From: Chryseobacterium sp. G0201
GTDB lineage: Bacteria > Bacteroidota > Bacteroidia > Flavobacteriales > Weeksellaceae
DNA length: 64,000 nucleotides
NCBI RefSeq assembly: GCF_003815655.1
Contig: NZ_CP033917.1
Location: 3,844,001-3,908,000 of the forward strand
Reading direction: 5' to 3'
Shown: piece by piece, positions 34,523 to 42,943 of the stretch
Numbering within the stretch: the first letter of the stretch is position 1
Layout of the letters: the number at the start of each line of letters is the position of its first letter
The notes under the pieces: model-generated
What the model saw: only the letters and a program-made list of their open reading frames with translations
What the model was told of the DNA's origin: nothing
The model's database searches: none
Position numbers and translations under genes: made by a program

Positions 34523-35159
34523 AAATAGAGAAATTACCTTCCTTTTAGCAGACGATCACAGTATCGTGCGACACGGAATGGCGCTTACGATCAACGAAAT
34601 TTTTCCAAATTCTATAATTCATCAAACTTCTTCCTTGCTTCAGGTTGTAGAAGAAGTGAAGTCAAAAGAGATAGAAATAGCGATCATTGATGCTCATTTT
34701 CCGGACGGAAACAGCATTCATATTTTATCTGATATCAAAAATGCAAAACCTGATATTAAAATTCTGATATTCTCGGGTCTTGAAGAACAGTTGCATGCAC
34801 TGAAATTCATCAATGCCGGAGCCAACGGTTATCTTAGCAAATTAAGCGAAGAAGAAGATGTACAAAAAGCTATTATAAGCATTGTGAATAAAGGTGAATA
34901 TATTTCGGCAGTTTCACAGAATTTGTTAGTGCAATTTGCTAATAATCCGAATTCTGTGAATCCTCTTCATAGCTTAACGAAAAGAGAATTACAGATCGCA
35001 GAAATGTACGCAGACGGATATGGCAACCTGGAAATTGCAAATAATCTTGATATTAAGCAAAATACCGTAAGCACGATCAAAAAAAATATTTTTGATAAAT
35101 TAAAAATAGAAAACCTTGTTGAGCTCATTGATATCATCAAGACCCATCACAAAATATAG
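34506..35159 (+). CDS. NarL/LuxR-type response regulator
   Basis: 217 residues. Receiver at 1-125 with the acidic pair in LLADDHS and the phospho-acceptor Asp in IAIIDAHFPDG near 62. C-terminal LuxR-type helix-turn-helix (about 153-217): LTKRELQIAEMYADGYGNLE, then IANNLDIKQNTVSTIKKNIF. The Lys of the receiver is in YLSKLSEEE. It is the partner of the kinase it overlaps. Targets are unknown; no binding site can be predicted from this window. Confidence 0.92.
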   Translation: MELPIENREITFLLADDHSIVRHGMALTINEIFPNSIIHQTSSLLQVVEEVKSKEIEIAIIDAHFPDGNSIHILSDIKNAKPDIKILIFSGLEEQLHALKFINAGANGYLSKLSEEEDVQKAIISIVNKGEYISAVSQNLLVQFANNPNSVNPLHSLTKRELQIAEMYADGYGNLEIANNLDIKQNTVSTIKKNIFDKLKIENLVELIDIIKTHHKI

Positions 35160-35431
35160 GATTTCAACAGTCCATTCTCCACTTTCTTTACTCTTAAAAG
35201 TAATTTTATCGATAAATATCTAGAGCTTTATCGATATATATCGATGTGTTTTATAGAAAACTTTACTCACCAATGTTGTTACTTTGTACCAGAGAAATTT
35301 ACTAAACGAAAACGGCGAATATTAATTAAAAACGCTTTTTAAGCTTTTAAGTTTAATTCAAAAACTTTCAGAAAAGTAAATTTTTTAAACACAAATAAAT
35401 TTCGACACAAATAATAAACTTGAATTATATT

Positions 35432-35480
35432 CGAGCACAAGTGATGAGATTAAATTATCGAGCAAGTGATGAAATTAAAT
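35432..35480. repeat. Tandem imperfect direct repeat, about 23 bp per unit
   Basis: Unit 1 (35432-35455) and unit 2 (35459-35480) share CGAGCA, then AAGTGATGA, one mismatch, and ATTAAAT. A more diverged third copy may precede them at about 35403-35429. The periodic spacing could serve protein binding. Confidence 0.5.
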
Positions 35481-35585
35481 AGGGTATATGATAACCTTTA
35501 ACCGCCTTCTTGAAAACTGATTTATTAAAAAAACACAAAGATTATATAAAGAAGTGAGATGGTCATCTAAGGTTAGTATACAGTA

Positions 35586-35613
35586 AAAAAAGGAGGCGAA
35601 AGTCTCCTTTTTT
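35586..35613 (+). terminator. Rho-independent terminator 1
   Basis: Arms AAAAAAGGAG (35586-35595) and CTCCTTTTTT (35604-35613) with loop GCGAAAGT. Symmetric A and T runs mean it could act in both directions. Confidence 0.75.
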
Positions 35614-35629
35614 CGTGGAGTTAACTTTG

Positions 35630-35666
35630 AAAAAACCTGTTAATCATAAGATTAGCAGGTTTTTTT
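35630..35666 (+). terminator. Rho-independent terminator 2
   Basis: Arms AAAAAACCTG (35630-35639) and CAGGTTTTTT (35656-35665); the stem continues inward as TTAATC/GATTAG with one mismatch. It lies 16 bp after terminator 1, so the pair forms a double stop. Confidence 0.75.
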
Positions 35667-35738
35667 GTTTCAAGACAAAAGAACTGATGAAAAATTAATT
35701 CTAAAGAAGGTTTAAAAAAGCAATTAAATTTAGTTTAT

Positions 35739-35773
35739 AAATACATTATTAAACATGTATTTTAGTATATTTG
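35739..35773 (+). promoter_or_regulatory. Carotenoid-operon promoter with overlapping inverted-repeat operator
   Basis: The -7 box TATATTTG is at 35766-35773, a perfect match. Directly upstream, AAATACAT (35739-35746) and ATGTATTT (35755-35762) form a perfect 8-bp inverted repeat with an 8-bp spacer. The repeat fills the space between the -33 and -7 positions, where a bound repressor would block RNA polymerase. MarR proteins bind such inverted repeats at their own promoters. The expected start of transcription is near 35779, 13 nt before the ATG of the MarR gene. Confidence 0.65.
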
Positions 35774-35791
35774 TATTCTAATTTTATTATT

Positions 35792-36466
35792 ATGAACTTC
35801 TCACTTGTCAAAGATGTTGTAGGATTACTGGAGCAATTTGAATCTGAAAACAAAAATTCTCAGTATTCTTCTGATGTTGATGGATTCAAATCTTGGATCT
35901 ATAATAAAGAATCTATGACTAATAATGATAATGCTGATGCTCCTTACTGGGAAGGTAAAGAAAGTGGCAGAAGTCCTGAAAGTGCGATTAGTACCTTATT
36001 GGTTCACCTTAACAGATATGCAAAAACATATTCTAAATCAGCTATTTCTGGCTCTGATTTTGCCACGCAGGAAGATTTTATTTATCTGATCAATTTGAAA
36101 GCAATGGGTGAAATGACCAAAATGGAACTCATCAAAAAAAATATTCAAGAAAAACCCGTAGGAATGCTTATCATCAATAGATTGATTAAGCAAGGTTGGG
36201 TGAATCAGACAGATTCGAATGATGACAAAAGAACGAAACTTATAAAAATTACAGATCAGGGAATTGAAGCACTGGAAATTCAAATGAAAAAGATCCGAAG
36301 CGCAACAAATATTGTATCGGGTAATCTAAATTATTCTGAAAAAATGGAGCTTATTCGTATCCTGAACAAATTAGATAAATTTCACTATCCCATTTTTAAT
36401 CGAAATATAGACAATAAAGAGCTTATCAGCACTGTTTATCAGGAATATTCATTTGAAAAAAATTAA
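35792..36466 (+). CDS. MarR-family transcriptional regulator of the carotenoid operon
   Basis: 224 residues from the ATG at 35792; a TTG at 35771 is inside the -7 box and cannot be the start. The winged helix lies at about 90-180: MTKMELIKKNIQEKPVGMLI, then NRLIKQGWVNQTDSNDDKRT, the DxRxK-like wing typical of MarR. The N-terminal 80 residues are unusual, Ser/Asn-rich with WIYNKESM and YWEGKESGRSPE. It is 2 bp upstream of crtI on the same strand. MarR proteins mostly repress and are relieved by small ligands or oxidation. The palindrome at its own promoter suggests autoregulation together with the crt genes. Confidence 0.85.
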   Translation: MNFSLVKDVVGLLEQFESENKNSQYSSDVDGFKSWIYNKESMTNNDNADAPYWEGKESGRSPESAISTLLVHLNRYAKTYSKSAISGSDFATQEDFIYLINLKAMGEMTKMELIKKNIQEKPVGMLIINRLIKQGWVNQTDSNDDKRTKLIKITDQGIEALEIQMKKIRSATNIVSGNLNYSEKMELIRILNKLDKFHYPIFNRNIDNKELISTVYQEYSFEKN

Positions 36467-36468
36467 AG

Positions 36469-37941
36469 ATGAGAAAGAAAATAGCCATCATTGGTTCAGG
36501 ATTTTCGGGATTGTCGGCTGCTGCATATTCTGCAAAAGAAGGTCATGAAGTTCATGTCTTTGAAAAAAACAGTGAAGCAGGTGGTAGAGCCAGAAAATTT
36601 GTTACAGATAATGGTTACACTTTCGATATGGGTCCAAGCTGGTATTGGATGCCGGATATTATAGAGTCTTTTTTTGAAGATTTCGGTAAAAAAACGTCCG
36701 ATTTTTTTCAGCTACTACCGCTTGATCCTCAGTTTGAAATGGTATTTTCAGAAAGTAAAATGAATATCCCTCACAGCTATACCGAAATGCGGGATTTGTT
36801 TGAAAAAACAGAAAAAGGATCCGGTAAAAAGCTGGATGAATTCATGGAAGATGCCCGATATAAATATGAAGTGGGAATGAAGGAATTTGTAAATAAACCC
36901 TGTCATTCCTGGTTTGAATTCGTGTCTCCAAAAATAGCAAAAAGCGCATTAAAGCTTGATCTTTTAACCAATTTTAAAAAATTTGTAAGAAAATATTTCA
37001 AAGATCCGAAGTTGATCACATTAATGGAATTTCCCGTAATTTTTCTCGGCGCAGCACCAAAAGATATTCCTGCATTATACAGTTTAATGAATTATGGCGG
37101 ATATAAACTGGGAACCTGGTATCCGATGGGAGGTTTTTCAAAAGTAATTGAAGCGATGAAAATCGTTGCAGAAAATCAAGGCGTGAATTTTCATTTTAAT
37201 GCCAATGTAGAAAAAATTATTGTTAAAAATAACAAAGTTTCTTCTCTGTTGATTAATGGAAAGGAAATCGATTTTGATACAATCATTGCTTCCTCAGATT
37301 ACCATCATACGGAAAGTGAATTATTGCCCGAGGAATTCAGAAATTATAAAGAATCATACTGGAAAAAGCTCACTTTTGCGCCTTCCTGCCTGATTTATTA
37401 TTTAGGTTTTAAAGAAAAAATCCCCAATCTTAGACATCACACCCTGTTTTTTGAAAATGATCTTGACCTTCACACCACAGAAATTTATGACGATAAAAAA
37501 TGGCCTACGAAACCATTATTTTATGCTTGTTGCCCCTCAAAAACAGATCCGAATGTAGCACCGGAACATTGCGAAAATGTATTTCTTCTGATGCCTGTTG
37601 CTACAGGAATAGAAGACTCTGAAATGGAAAGAGAAAAATACTTTCTTGAAATGATTGTAAGGCTTGAAAAACATACAGGAGTTACCAATTTATTATCAAA
37701 AATCGATTATAAAAAAAGCTATTGCATTAAAGATTTTAAAGAAGATTATAATGCTTATGAAGGCAATGCTTACGGACTTGCCAACACCTTATCACAAACC
37801 GCAGTTTTGAAACCGTCGCTCAGGAACAAAAAATTGAAAAATCTATTTTATACCGGACAACTTACCGTTCCGGGACCCGGTGTTCCGCCGTCGATTATTT
37901 CAGGGAAAATTGCAGCCATCGAAGCCACCAAAACGAATTAA
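36469..37941 (+). CDS. crtI: Phytoene desaturase
   Basis: 490 residues. A FAD-dependent CrtI-type desaturase that introduces double bonds into phytoene, giving lycopene. The dinucleotide motif is IAIIGSGFSGLSAAAYSAKE (residues about 5-24), followed by GGRARKF and the bacterial CrtI block YTFDMGPSWYWMP. The C-terminal FAD motif is near FYTGQLTVPGPGVPPSIISG. It is 2 bp before crtB in the same operon. Full length, no signs of damage. CrtI acts at the membrane; the number of desaturation steps cannot be read from sequence. Confidence 0.95.
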   Translation: MRKKIAIIGSGFSGLSAAAYSAKEGHEVHVFEKNSEAGGRARKFVTDNGYTFDMGPSWYWMPDIIESFFEDFGKKTSDFFQLLPLDPQFEMVFSESKMNIPHSYTEMRDLFEKTEKGSGKKLDEFMEDARYKYEVGMKEFVNKPCHSWFEFVSPKIAKSALKLDLLTNFKKFVRKYFKDPKLITLMEFPVIFLGAAPKDIPALYSLMNYGGYKLGTWYPMGGFSKVIEAMKIVAENQGVNFHFNANVEKIIVKNNKVSSLLINGKEIDFDTIIASSDYHHTESELLPEEFRNYKESYWKKLTFAPSCLIYYLGFKEKIPNLRHHTLFFENDLDLHTTEIYDDKKWPTKPLFYACCPSKTDPNVAPEHCENVFLLMPVATGIEDSEMEREKYFLEMIVRLEKHTGVTNLLSKIDYKKSYCIKDFKEDYNAYEGNAYGLANTLSQTAVLKPSLRNKKLKNLFYTGQLTVPGPGVPPSIISGKIAAIEATKTN

Positions 37942-37943
37942 CT

Positions 37944-38780
37944 ATGAAAAAATTATTTGATGAACTTTCTTATCGGGTAAGTAAAGAAACAACCAAACAG
38001 TACAGCACGAGCTTTTCTTTGGGTATTTTGGCATTATCACCAAAAATCAGGAACCCAATTTATGCGGTGTATGGATACGTACGTCTGGCTGATGAAATTG
38101 TAGACAGTTTTCATGGGTATGATAAAGGAAAACTGCTTACAAAGTTCAGGGAAGAAACATATCAGGCTTTGGAGGATGGAATTTCGTTAAACCCTATTTT
38201 ACAATCGTTCCAGGACACCGTTAACCGGTTTGATATTGATAAGAAATTGATCAATCAGTTTTTGGATAGTATGCAGATGGATCTTCAGAAAGTAGATTAT
38301 AATTCAGATCTTTATAAACAATATATTTTAGGCTCTGCAGAAGTGGTGGGTTTAATGTGTCTTCAGATATTTGTTGAAGGGGATATTTCTGAATTTGAAA
38401 GACTTAAACCTTTTGCCATGAAATTGGGATCCGCTTTTCAGAAGGTTAATTTTTTAAGAGATATGAAGGATGATTATCAGATCTTGGGACGAACTTATTT
38501 TCCGGATGTAGATATTACTCTATTCGATAATAAAATTAAAGCCGATATTGAAAAAGACATTGAAAAAGAATTTAATGAAGCCTTGATCGGAATTAAAAAA
38601 CTTCCAAGTTCGGCAAGATTTGGTGTGTATTTGGCTTACCGTTATTATATTTCACTTTTCAGAAAGATCAAAAGAACTTCGGCTCACAAGATCATTAATA
38701 AAAGGATAAGAATCTCAAACAGTAAAAAGATCTCTTTAATGATGAGCAGTTATTTACAGTATAAAACTTCATTTTTATAA
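37944..38780 (+). CDS. crtB: Phytoene synthase
   Basis: 278 residues, normal length. It condenses two geranylgeranyl diphosphates into phytoene, the first committed carotenoid step. Both Asp-rich metal-binding motifs are visible: RLADEIVDSF near residue 48 and NFLRDMKDDY near 170, together with YSTSFSLGILAL near the N-terminus. It follows crtI by 2 bp. A geranylgeranyl-diphosphate synthase is not in this window and must come from elsewhere. Confidence 0.95.
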   Translation: MKKLFDELSYRVSKETTKQYSTSFSLGILALSPKIRNPIYAVYGYVRLADEIVDSFHGYDKGKLLTKFREETYQALEDGISLNPILQSFQDTVNRFDIDKKLINQFLDSMQMDLQKVDYNSDLYKQYILGSAEVVGLMCLQIFVEGDISEFERLKPFAMKLGSAFQKVNFLRDMKDDYQILGRTYFPDVDITLFDNKIKADIEKDIEKEFNEALIGIKKLPSSARFGVYLAYRYYISLFRKIKRTSAHKIINKRIRISNSKKISLMMSSYLQYKTSFL

Positions 38781-38789
38781 AAAATTATC

Positions 38790-39260
38790 ATGATACACAG
38801 ACTTTATAAAGAACAGCAATTGAATTGTGATATAGCAACAGCATGGAAGTTTTTTTCCTCTGCCAATAATCTCTCTAAAATCACTCCGAAAGACATGAAA
38901 TTTGTTGTTCTCACTAAAACAGATGACGACGAAATTTATAAAGGAATGATCATTGATTACCATGTTTCGCCTTTGTTGGGCATTAAAATGAATTGGACAA
39001 CAGAAATCAAACAGGTTGATTTTCAAAAAAGTTTCACCGATTATCAGCAAAAAGGGCCGTACAAATTGTGGAATCATTTTCATGAATTTATTCCTAATGA
39101 GAAAGGAGTTTTAATGAAAGATACAGTGGACTACGAACTTCCAATGGGATTTTTAGGAGAAATTGCTCACAAACTTTTTGTGAAAAGTAAGCTGGAACAT
39201 ATTTTCAGCTATCGGAATAAAGTTTTAGACAAAATGTTTAACAATAAACAGGAATCATGA
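38790..39260 (+). CDS. SRPBCC-family protein inside the carotenoid operon
   Basis: 156 residues of the SRPBCC fold, close to proteins annotated as cell-division-inhibitor-like: opening LYKEQQLNCDIATAWKFFSS, then KITPKDMKFVV, and the end helix FSYRNKVLDKMF. The fold makes a hydrophobic pocket. Its location between crtB and crtZ, with a 4-bp overlap into crtZ, is common in flavobacterial carotenoid clusters; a lipid- or carotenoid-handling role is possible but not shown. No membrane helix. Confidence 0.82.
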   Translation: MIHRLYKEQQLNCDIATAWKFFSSANNLSKITPKDMKFVVLTKTDDDEIYKGMIIDYHVSPLLGIKMNWTTEIKQVDFQKSFTDYQQKGPYKLWNHFHEFIPNEKGVLMKDTVDYELPMGFLGEIAHKLFVKSKLEHIFSYRNKVLDKMFNNKQES

Positions 39261-39712
39261 ATTTTCTGATTGTCATAAGTACATTTTTCATCATGGAAGG
39301 CATGACGTGGCTGATCCACAAATACGTCATGCACGGCTTTTTATGGTCGCTTCACAGAGATCATCACGATCACAGTAATGAAGGTCATGTAGAAAAAAAC
39401 GATTACTTTTTCCTGATTTTTGCCCTTCCAACCATTGCTTTGATGTACTACGGAACGGTTAATAATTACAACATCTACTTTTATATTGCTGTCGGAATTG
39501 CTTTGTACGGAATGGCGTATTTTTTTGTTCATGATATTTTCATTCATCAAAGGATAAAATTTTTAAGAGATACAAAAAACCCGTATTTATTGTCGATCAG
39601 GCGAGCACATAAGCAGCACCATAAACATACAGGAAAGGAAAGAGGAGAGTGCTTTGGATTTTTATGGGTGCCGGTTAAATATTTTAAAATGTATTTTAAT
39701 AGAAATAAATGA
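39257..39712 (+). CDS. crtZ: Beta-carotene hydroxylase
   Basis: 151 residues. A di-iron membrane hydroxylase that puts hydroxyl groups on both rings of beta-carotene, giving zeaxanthin. The His boxes are in HKYVMHGFLWSLHRDHHDHS, FFVHDIFIHQR and RRAHKQHHKH, as in CrtZ. Three or four membrane helices lie between. The ATG overlaps the stop of the preceding gene by 4 bp. Confidence 0.94.
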   Translation: MNFLIVISTFFIMEGMTWLIHKYVMHGFLWSLHRDHHDHSNEGHVEKNDYFFLIFALPTIALMYYGTVNNYNIYFYIAVGIALYGMAYFFVHDIFIHQRIKFLRDTKNPYLLSIRRAHKQHHKHTGKERGECFGFLWVPVKYFKMYFNRNK

Positions 39713-39750
39713 TGATAATCTATAATTTCATATCATCAAAATTCATTGAT

Positions 39751-39842
39751 AAAACTTTGTGACCTTAGCTGAGTAGAACGCCTTTGCGAACTTTAAAAAC
39801 GGTTAGTAGTAAAAAAACTTTGCGGGCTTTGCGTTAAAAACT
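39751..39842. repeat. Degenerate CTTTGCG-type intergenic repeat
   Basis: The gap between crtZ and the cyclase carries several variants of one word: AACTTTGTGACCTTAG, CGCCTTTGCGAACTTT, AAACTTTGCGGGCTTTGCG and TTAAAAAC. Strings of this kind are scattered between genes of Chryseobacterium and Flavobacterium and look like relics of a spreading repeat. No transposase is near. Confidence 0.5.
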
Positions 39843-39881
39843 ATTAGTATAAAAACAGAATTTAATAAATAAGTTAAAAAA

Positions 39882-40577
39882 ATGCATCACTATACCTATC
39901 TGTTAATCAATTTCTTTACGGTATTCATCTGTTTTATTTTTTCATTTCATCATAAGATAAAATTCAACAGGCATTTTGGTGCTTTTTTCTCTGCTTCATT
40001 TTTGGTGGCTTTGGTGTTTATTATTTGGGATGCATGGTTTACGAAAATAGGAGTGTGGTGGTTTAACGATCATTATCTTTTGGGAATCAGAGTTTTAAAC
40101 TTACCGATTGAAGAAATATTATTCTTTATTTGTATTCCTTTCTCATGTGTTTTTACCTATTTCTGTCTGGATAAATTCTTTAAACTAGACTGGAAACCGC
40201 TTCCCGAGAAAATATTTGTCATCATCAGCATTATTTTAGCTTTAATCATTGCGGTTTATTTTCATGATAAGATCTATACATTCATGACATTTCTTACAAC
40301 TGCAGTAAGCATGTTTGTGCTATATTTTGTATTGAAAGCACGATGGATAGGCAAAGCATCTTTCATCTATTTGATTTTAATGCCAGGGTTTTTAGCAGTA
40401 AATGGAATACTGACAGGAACCGGACTGGAATCTCCAATCGTGAATTATAATCCTCAAAATTTTATGGGAATAAGAATGTTGACCATTCCATTAGAAGATA
40501 CGGCGTATGGTTATGAAATGATATTATGGAATCTGTTTTTATTCAAAAAATTTAAAAAAGAAGATGAGCAAAATTAA
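39882..40577 (+). CDS. crtY: Lycopene beta-cyclase, fused heterodimeric type
   Basis: 231 residues with about seven membrane helices. It is the small, non-FAD-domain cyclase type (CrtYcd/CarRY-like), where two homologous halves are fused. Each half has a conserved block: FIIWDAWFTKIGVWWFNDHY with LPIEEILFFICIPF in the first, and NFMGIRMLTIPLEDTAYGYE in the second. It closes the ends of lycopene to make beta-carotene. It is separated from crtZ by 169 bp of repeat-like DNA and overlaps the photolyase gene by 14 bp. Confidence 0.9.
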   Translation: MHHYTYLLINFFTVFICFIFSFHHKIKFNRHFGAFFSASFLVALVFIIWDAWFTKIGVWWFNDHYLLGIRVLNLPIEEILFFICIPFSCVFTYFCLDKFFKLDWKPLPEKIFVIISIILALIIAVYFHDKIYTFMTFLTTAVSMFVLYFVLKARWIGKASFIYLILMPGFLAVNGILTGTGLESPIVNYNPQNFMGIRMLTIPLEDTAYGYEMILWNLFLFKKFKKEDEQN

Positions 40578-41859
40578 TATATTCTGGTTCAGAAGAGATT
40601 TGAGGTTGGAAGACAATTGTGGTTTACATGAGGCTTTACAATCAGACGCAAAAGTTCTTCCTATCTTTATTTTCGACCGTGAGATTTTAGATCAATTAAA
40701 TGACAAGAAGGATAAAAGGGTAGACTATATTCATCAGGCTTTAGAAAAAATCAATCAGGAATTAAAAGAACATGGAACTGGCTTAAAAATATTTTACGGA
40801 AAACCTTCAGATATCTTCGAAAAACTGACGCAGGAATTTGAGATTGATACTGTTTTCTGTAACCGAGATTACGAGCCACAAGCCATCAAAAGAGATCAAG
40901 AAATAGCTGATTTTCTAGCTAAAAAAGATATAAAGTTTTCGCATCATAAAGATCAGGTTATTTTTGAAGGAAATGATATTCTGAAAAGTGACCAGACTCC
41001 CTACACCGTTTTTACGCCGTATTCCAAAAAATGGAAAGAACATATCAACAAAATTAAGATTGAAAACTTTGATATTAATTTTAAAAACTTCCTCGCTGTA
41101 AAAACTCATGAAGATATTCTAAGCCTTAAAGAAATAGGATTTGAAAAGACAGGCTTTGAATTTTCACAACCTTCTTTAGATTCAAAAATTATAGATTCGT
41201 ATGATAAAAACCGTGATTTCCCGGCGTTGGATCATACAACTCATTTGGGGATTGCATTGAGATTTGGAACTATTTCTGTGAGAAAATGTGTGAAGTTTGC
41301 CCAAAAACATAATGAAACTTGGCTAAGTGAATTGATATGGAGAGAATTTTTCATGCAGATTTTATTTCATTTCCCGCATGTTGTGACTCAATGTTTTAAA
41401 AAGAAATATGAAAATATCCAATGGCGAAATAATGAAGATGAATTCAAAGCGTGGTGCGAAGGAAATACAGGCTATCCCATTGTAGATGCAGGAATGCGAC
41501 AGTTGAATGAGACCGGTTTTATGCATAATCGAGTAAGAATGGTTGTCGCGAGCTTTCTGACTAAACATTTATTGATCGATTGGAGATGGGGCGAGGCGTA
41601 TTTTGCCGAAAAACTGTTAGATTATGATCTTTCTGCCAACAATGGAAACTGGCAGTGGGCAGCAGGTTGCGGTTGCGATGCTGCACCGTATTTCAGAATC
41701 TTCAACCCGGAAGAACAGACTAAAAAATTTGATAAAGATCTCAAATATATCAAAAAATGGCTTCCTCAGGACGCTTTGCTAAACAGGCCTATTGTAGATC
41801 ACAAACTGGCTAGAGAAAGGGCTTTGAAGACGTATAAAGAAGGATTGATTGTAGAATGA
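40564..41859 (+). CDS. phrB: Deoxyribodipyrimidine photolyase (class I)
   Basis: 431 residues, usual length about 430-470. It repairs UV-made pyrimidine dimers with light and FAD. The N-terminal Rossmann part begins IFWFRRDLRLEDNCGLHEAL. The FAD-binding C-terminal half has ELIWREFFMQILFHFP, GYPIVDAGMRQLNETGFMHN (20 residues), RVRMVVASFLTKHLLIDWRW and the closing DLSANNGNWQWAAGCGCDAA. No extension or RNA-binding tail speaks for a DASH cryptochrome. Its coupling to the cyclase joins two light-defence functions in one transcript. Confidence 0.93.
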   Translation: MSKINIFWFRRDLRLEDNCGLHEALQSDAKVLPIFIFDREILDQLNDKKDKRVDYIHQALEKINQELKEHGTGLKIFYGKPSDIFEKLTQEFEIDTVFCNRDYEPQAIKRDQEIADFLAKKDIKFSHHKDQVIFEGNDILKSDQTPYTVFTPYSKKWKEHINKIKIENFDINFKNFLAVKTHEDILSLKEIGFEKTGFEFSQPSLDSKIIDSYDKNRDFPALDHTTHLGIALRFGTISVRKCVKFAQKHNETWLSELIWREFFMQILFHFPHVVTQCFKKKYENIQWRNNEDEFKAWCEGNTGYPIVDAGMRQLNETGFMHNRVRMVVASFLTKHLLIDWRWGEAYFAEKLLDYDLSANNGNWQWAAGCGCDAAPYFRIFNPEEQTKKFDKDLKYIKKWLPQDALLNRPIVDHKLARERALKTYKEGLIVE

Positions 41860-42160
41860 TTATATGGGTGAATATATACTTAATACATTGAAATTTAAGT
41901 GCATTTTTTGATATTTAGAAATTATTTATAATTATTGAAATAACTGATATTGCATCATTGAACTGATATGCAAATGTATTCTAAAAAGGGATCAGCGAAT
42001 AACTTAGAAGTACGCAATTCTACTTAACTTACTGTATTCTCTATTGAAGTTTATAATTAATGAGCTGTTGGCTATGTAATAATTGTTTTATCTACAAAAA
42101 AAATAATAAAAACAACTATGGCATAGATATTACTTATACTATTATATAAAAACTCACAAA
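41860..42160. other. 301-bp intergenic region, no clear content
   Basis: A+T-rich. Only a weak long-armed inverted repeat is visible: CTATG near 42074 and CATAG near 42122, with T-rich and A-rich runs between. No ORF longer than 13 codons and no good -7 box. Confidence 0.5.
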
Positions 42161-42448
42161 ATGATCGATCATCAGGAAAACAAATATTTGGTCTATGAAT
42201 ATTTAGTTTTAAGTATCAGAAAGAATTTTAATTTGGATATCAATCTTTTTAACGAATATACTGTAGCTAAAAATATTGTTTCGAAAGCGAGAATAATTGT
42301 TCCCACATTTTCGGATAAGGTTATAGGTAATCCTCGAATAAAGGTATATTTAACGGCACTTATTCTGGGACTTAATCATATGAATTATACGATTAGCGAT
42401 CTGAAGAAAGAGATAGAGTATTTAAAGAATTCGGATTCGAAGAAATAA
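42161..42448 (+). CDS. Hypothetical protein, 95 residues
   Basis: I recognise no family. It is soluble and mostly helical (YLVYEYLVLSIRKNFNLD), ends in a Lys/Glu-rich helix, and has no Cys or signal peptide. A strong terminator follows 30 bp after its stop codon, which supports an expressed gene. It converges with the CheB/CheR module. Confidence 0.6.
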   Translation: MIDHQENKYLVYEYLVLSIRKNFNLDINLFNEYTVAKNIVSKARIIVPTFSDKVIGNPRIKVYLTALILGLNHMNYTISDLKKEIEYLKNSDSKK

Positions 42449-42478
42449 AGTTTAAAGAAGCCGATTCTATCGTAATAT

Positions 42479-42520
42479 AATAATAAAGTCCCTACTGATG
42501 AAGTGAGGGACTTTATTATT
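42479..42520. terminator. Bidirectional rho-independent terminator
   Basis: Perfect 15-bp arms, AATAATAAAGTCCCT (42479-42493) and AGGGACTTTATTATT (42506-42520), loop of 12, followed by TTTT. It serves the plus-strand 95-residue gene and the minus-strand response regulator operon. Confidence 0.85.
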
Positions 42521-42546
42521 TTTTCGAGTGATTTTTGTAGAAGATT

Positions 42547-42909
42547 TTATCCTAAATATTTAGCAACTTTGCCTTCCAGATCATCCAGATTAAATGGTTT
42601 TGCAACAAAATCATCAGCCTGAGCCTGTTCTGCCAAAGCAACGATATCATTGTTTGCTGTTACATAGATCACAGGGATATGCCTGAATTCTTCATGACTT
42701 TTCAAAAGCTTGGTAGCCTCAACCCCTCCAATTCTTGGAATCCAGTTGTCCATAAGAATAACATCCGGCTGAAACTTTGTCACTTTTTCTACAATATCAT
42801 GAGAGGTTTCTGAAATTTCGACTTCATATCCGTTCTCCTCAAAGATGATGGTAATTACTTCTAAAATAGCAGTATCATCATCGAAAATCAAAATTTTCTT
42901 TTTACTCAT
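42547..42909 (-). CDS. Single-domain response regulator
   Basis: 120 residues, a receiver domain only: acidic pocket in ILIFDDD, phospho-acceptor Asp in VILMDNWIPRIGG near 54, Thr in YVTANND and Lys in VAKPFNLDDL. No output domain, so it acts through protein contacts or as a relay. Last gene of the minus-strand kinase/CheB/CheR operon, 34 bp after cheB. Confidence 0.9.
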   Translation of the reverse strand: MSKKKILIFDDDTAILEVITIIFEENGYEVEISETSHDIVEKVTKFQPDVILMDNWIPRIGGVEATKLLKSHEEFRHIPVIYVTANNDIVALAEQAQADDFVAKPFNLDDLEGKVAKYLG

Positions 42910-42943
42910 ATTAGTTCTATTTAAATCCTAAGTTTTTTCTTTT

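Larger units (their letters stand above)
35160..35791. other. 632-bp intergenic region with direct repeats, two terminators and the carotenoid promoter
   Basis: No ORF of note. From left: an A+T-rich part with TTACTTTGTACC near 35279 (one base short of a -7 box), direct repeats (35432-35480), two strong terminator hairpins (35586-35613 and 35630-35666) more than 400 bp from the preceding stop codon, then the operator and promoter of the carotenoid operon. A terminator pair so far from any gene hints at a separate short transcript. Confidence 0.6.
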
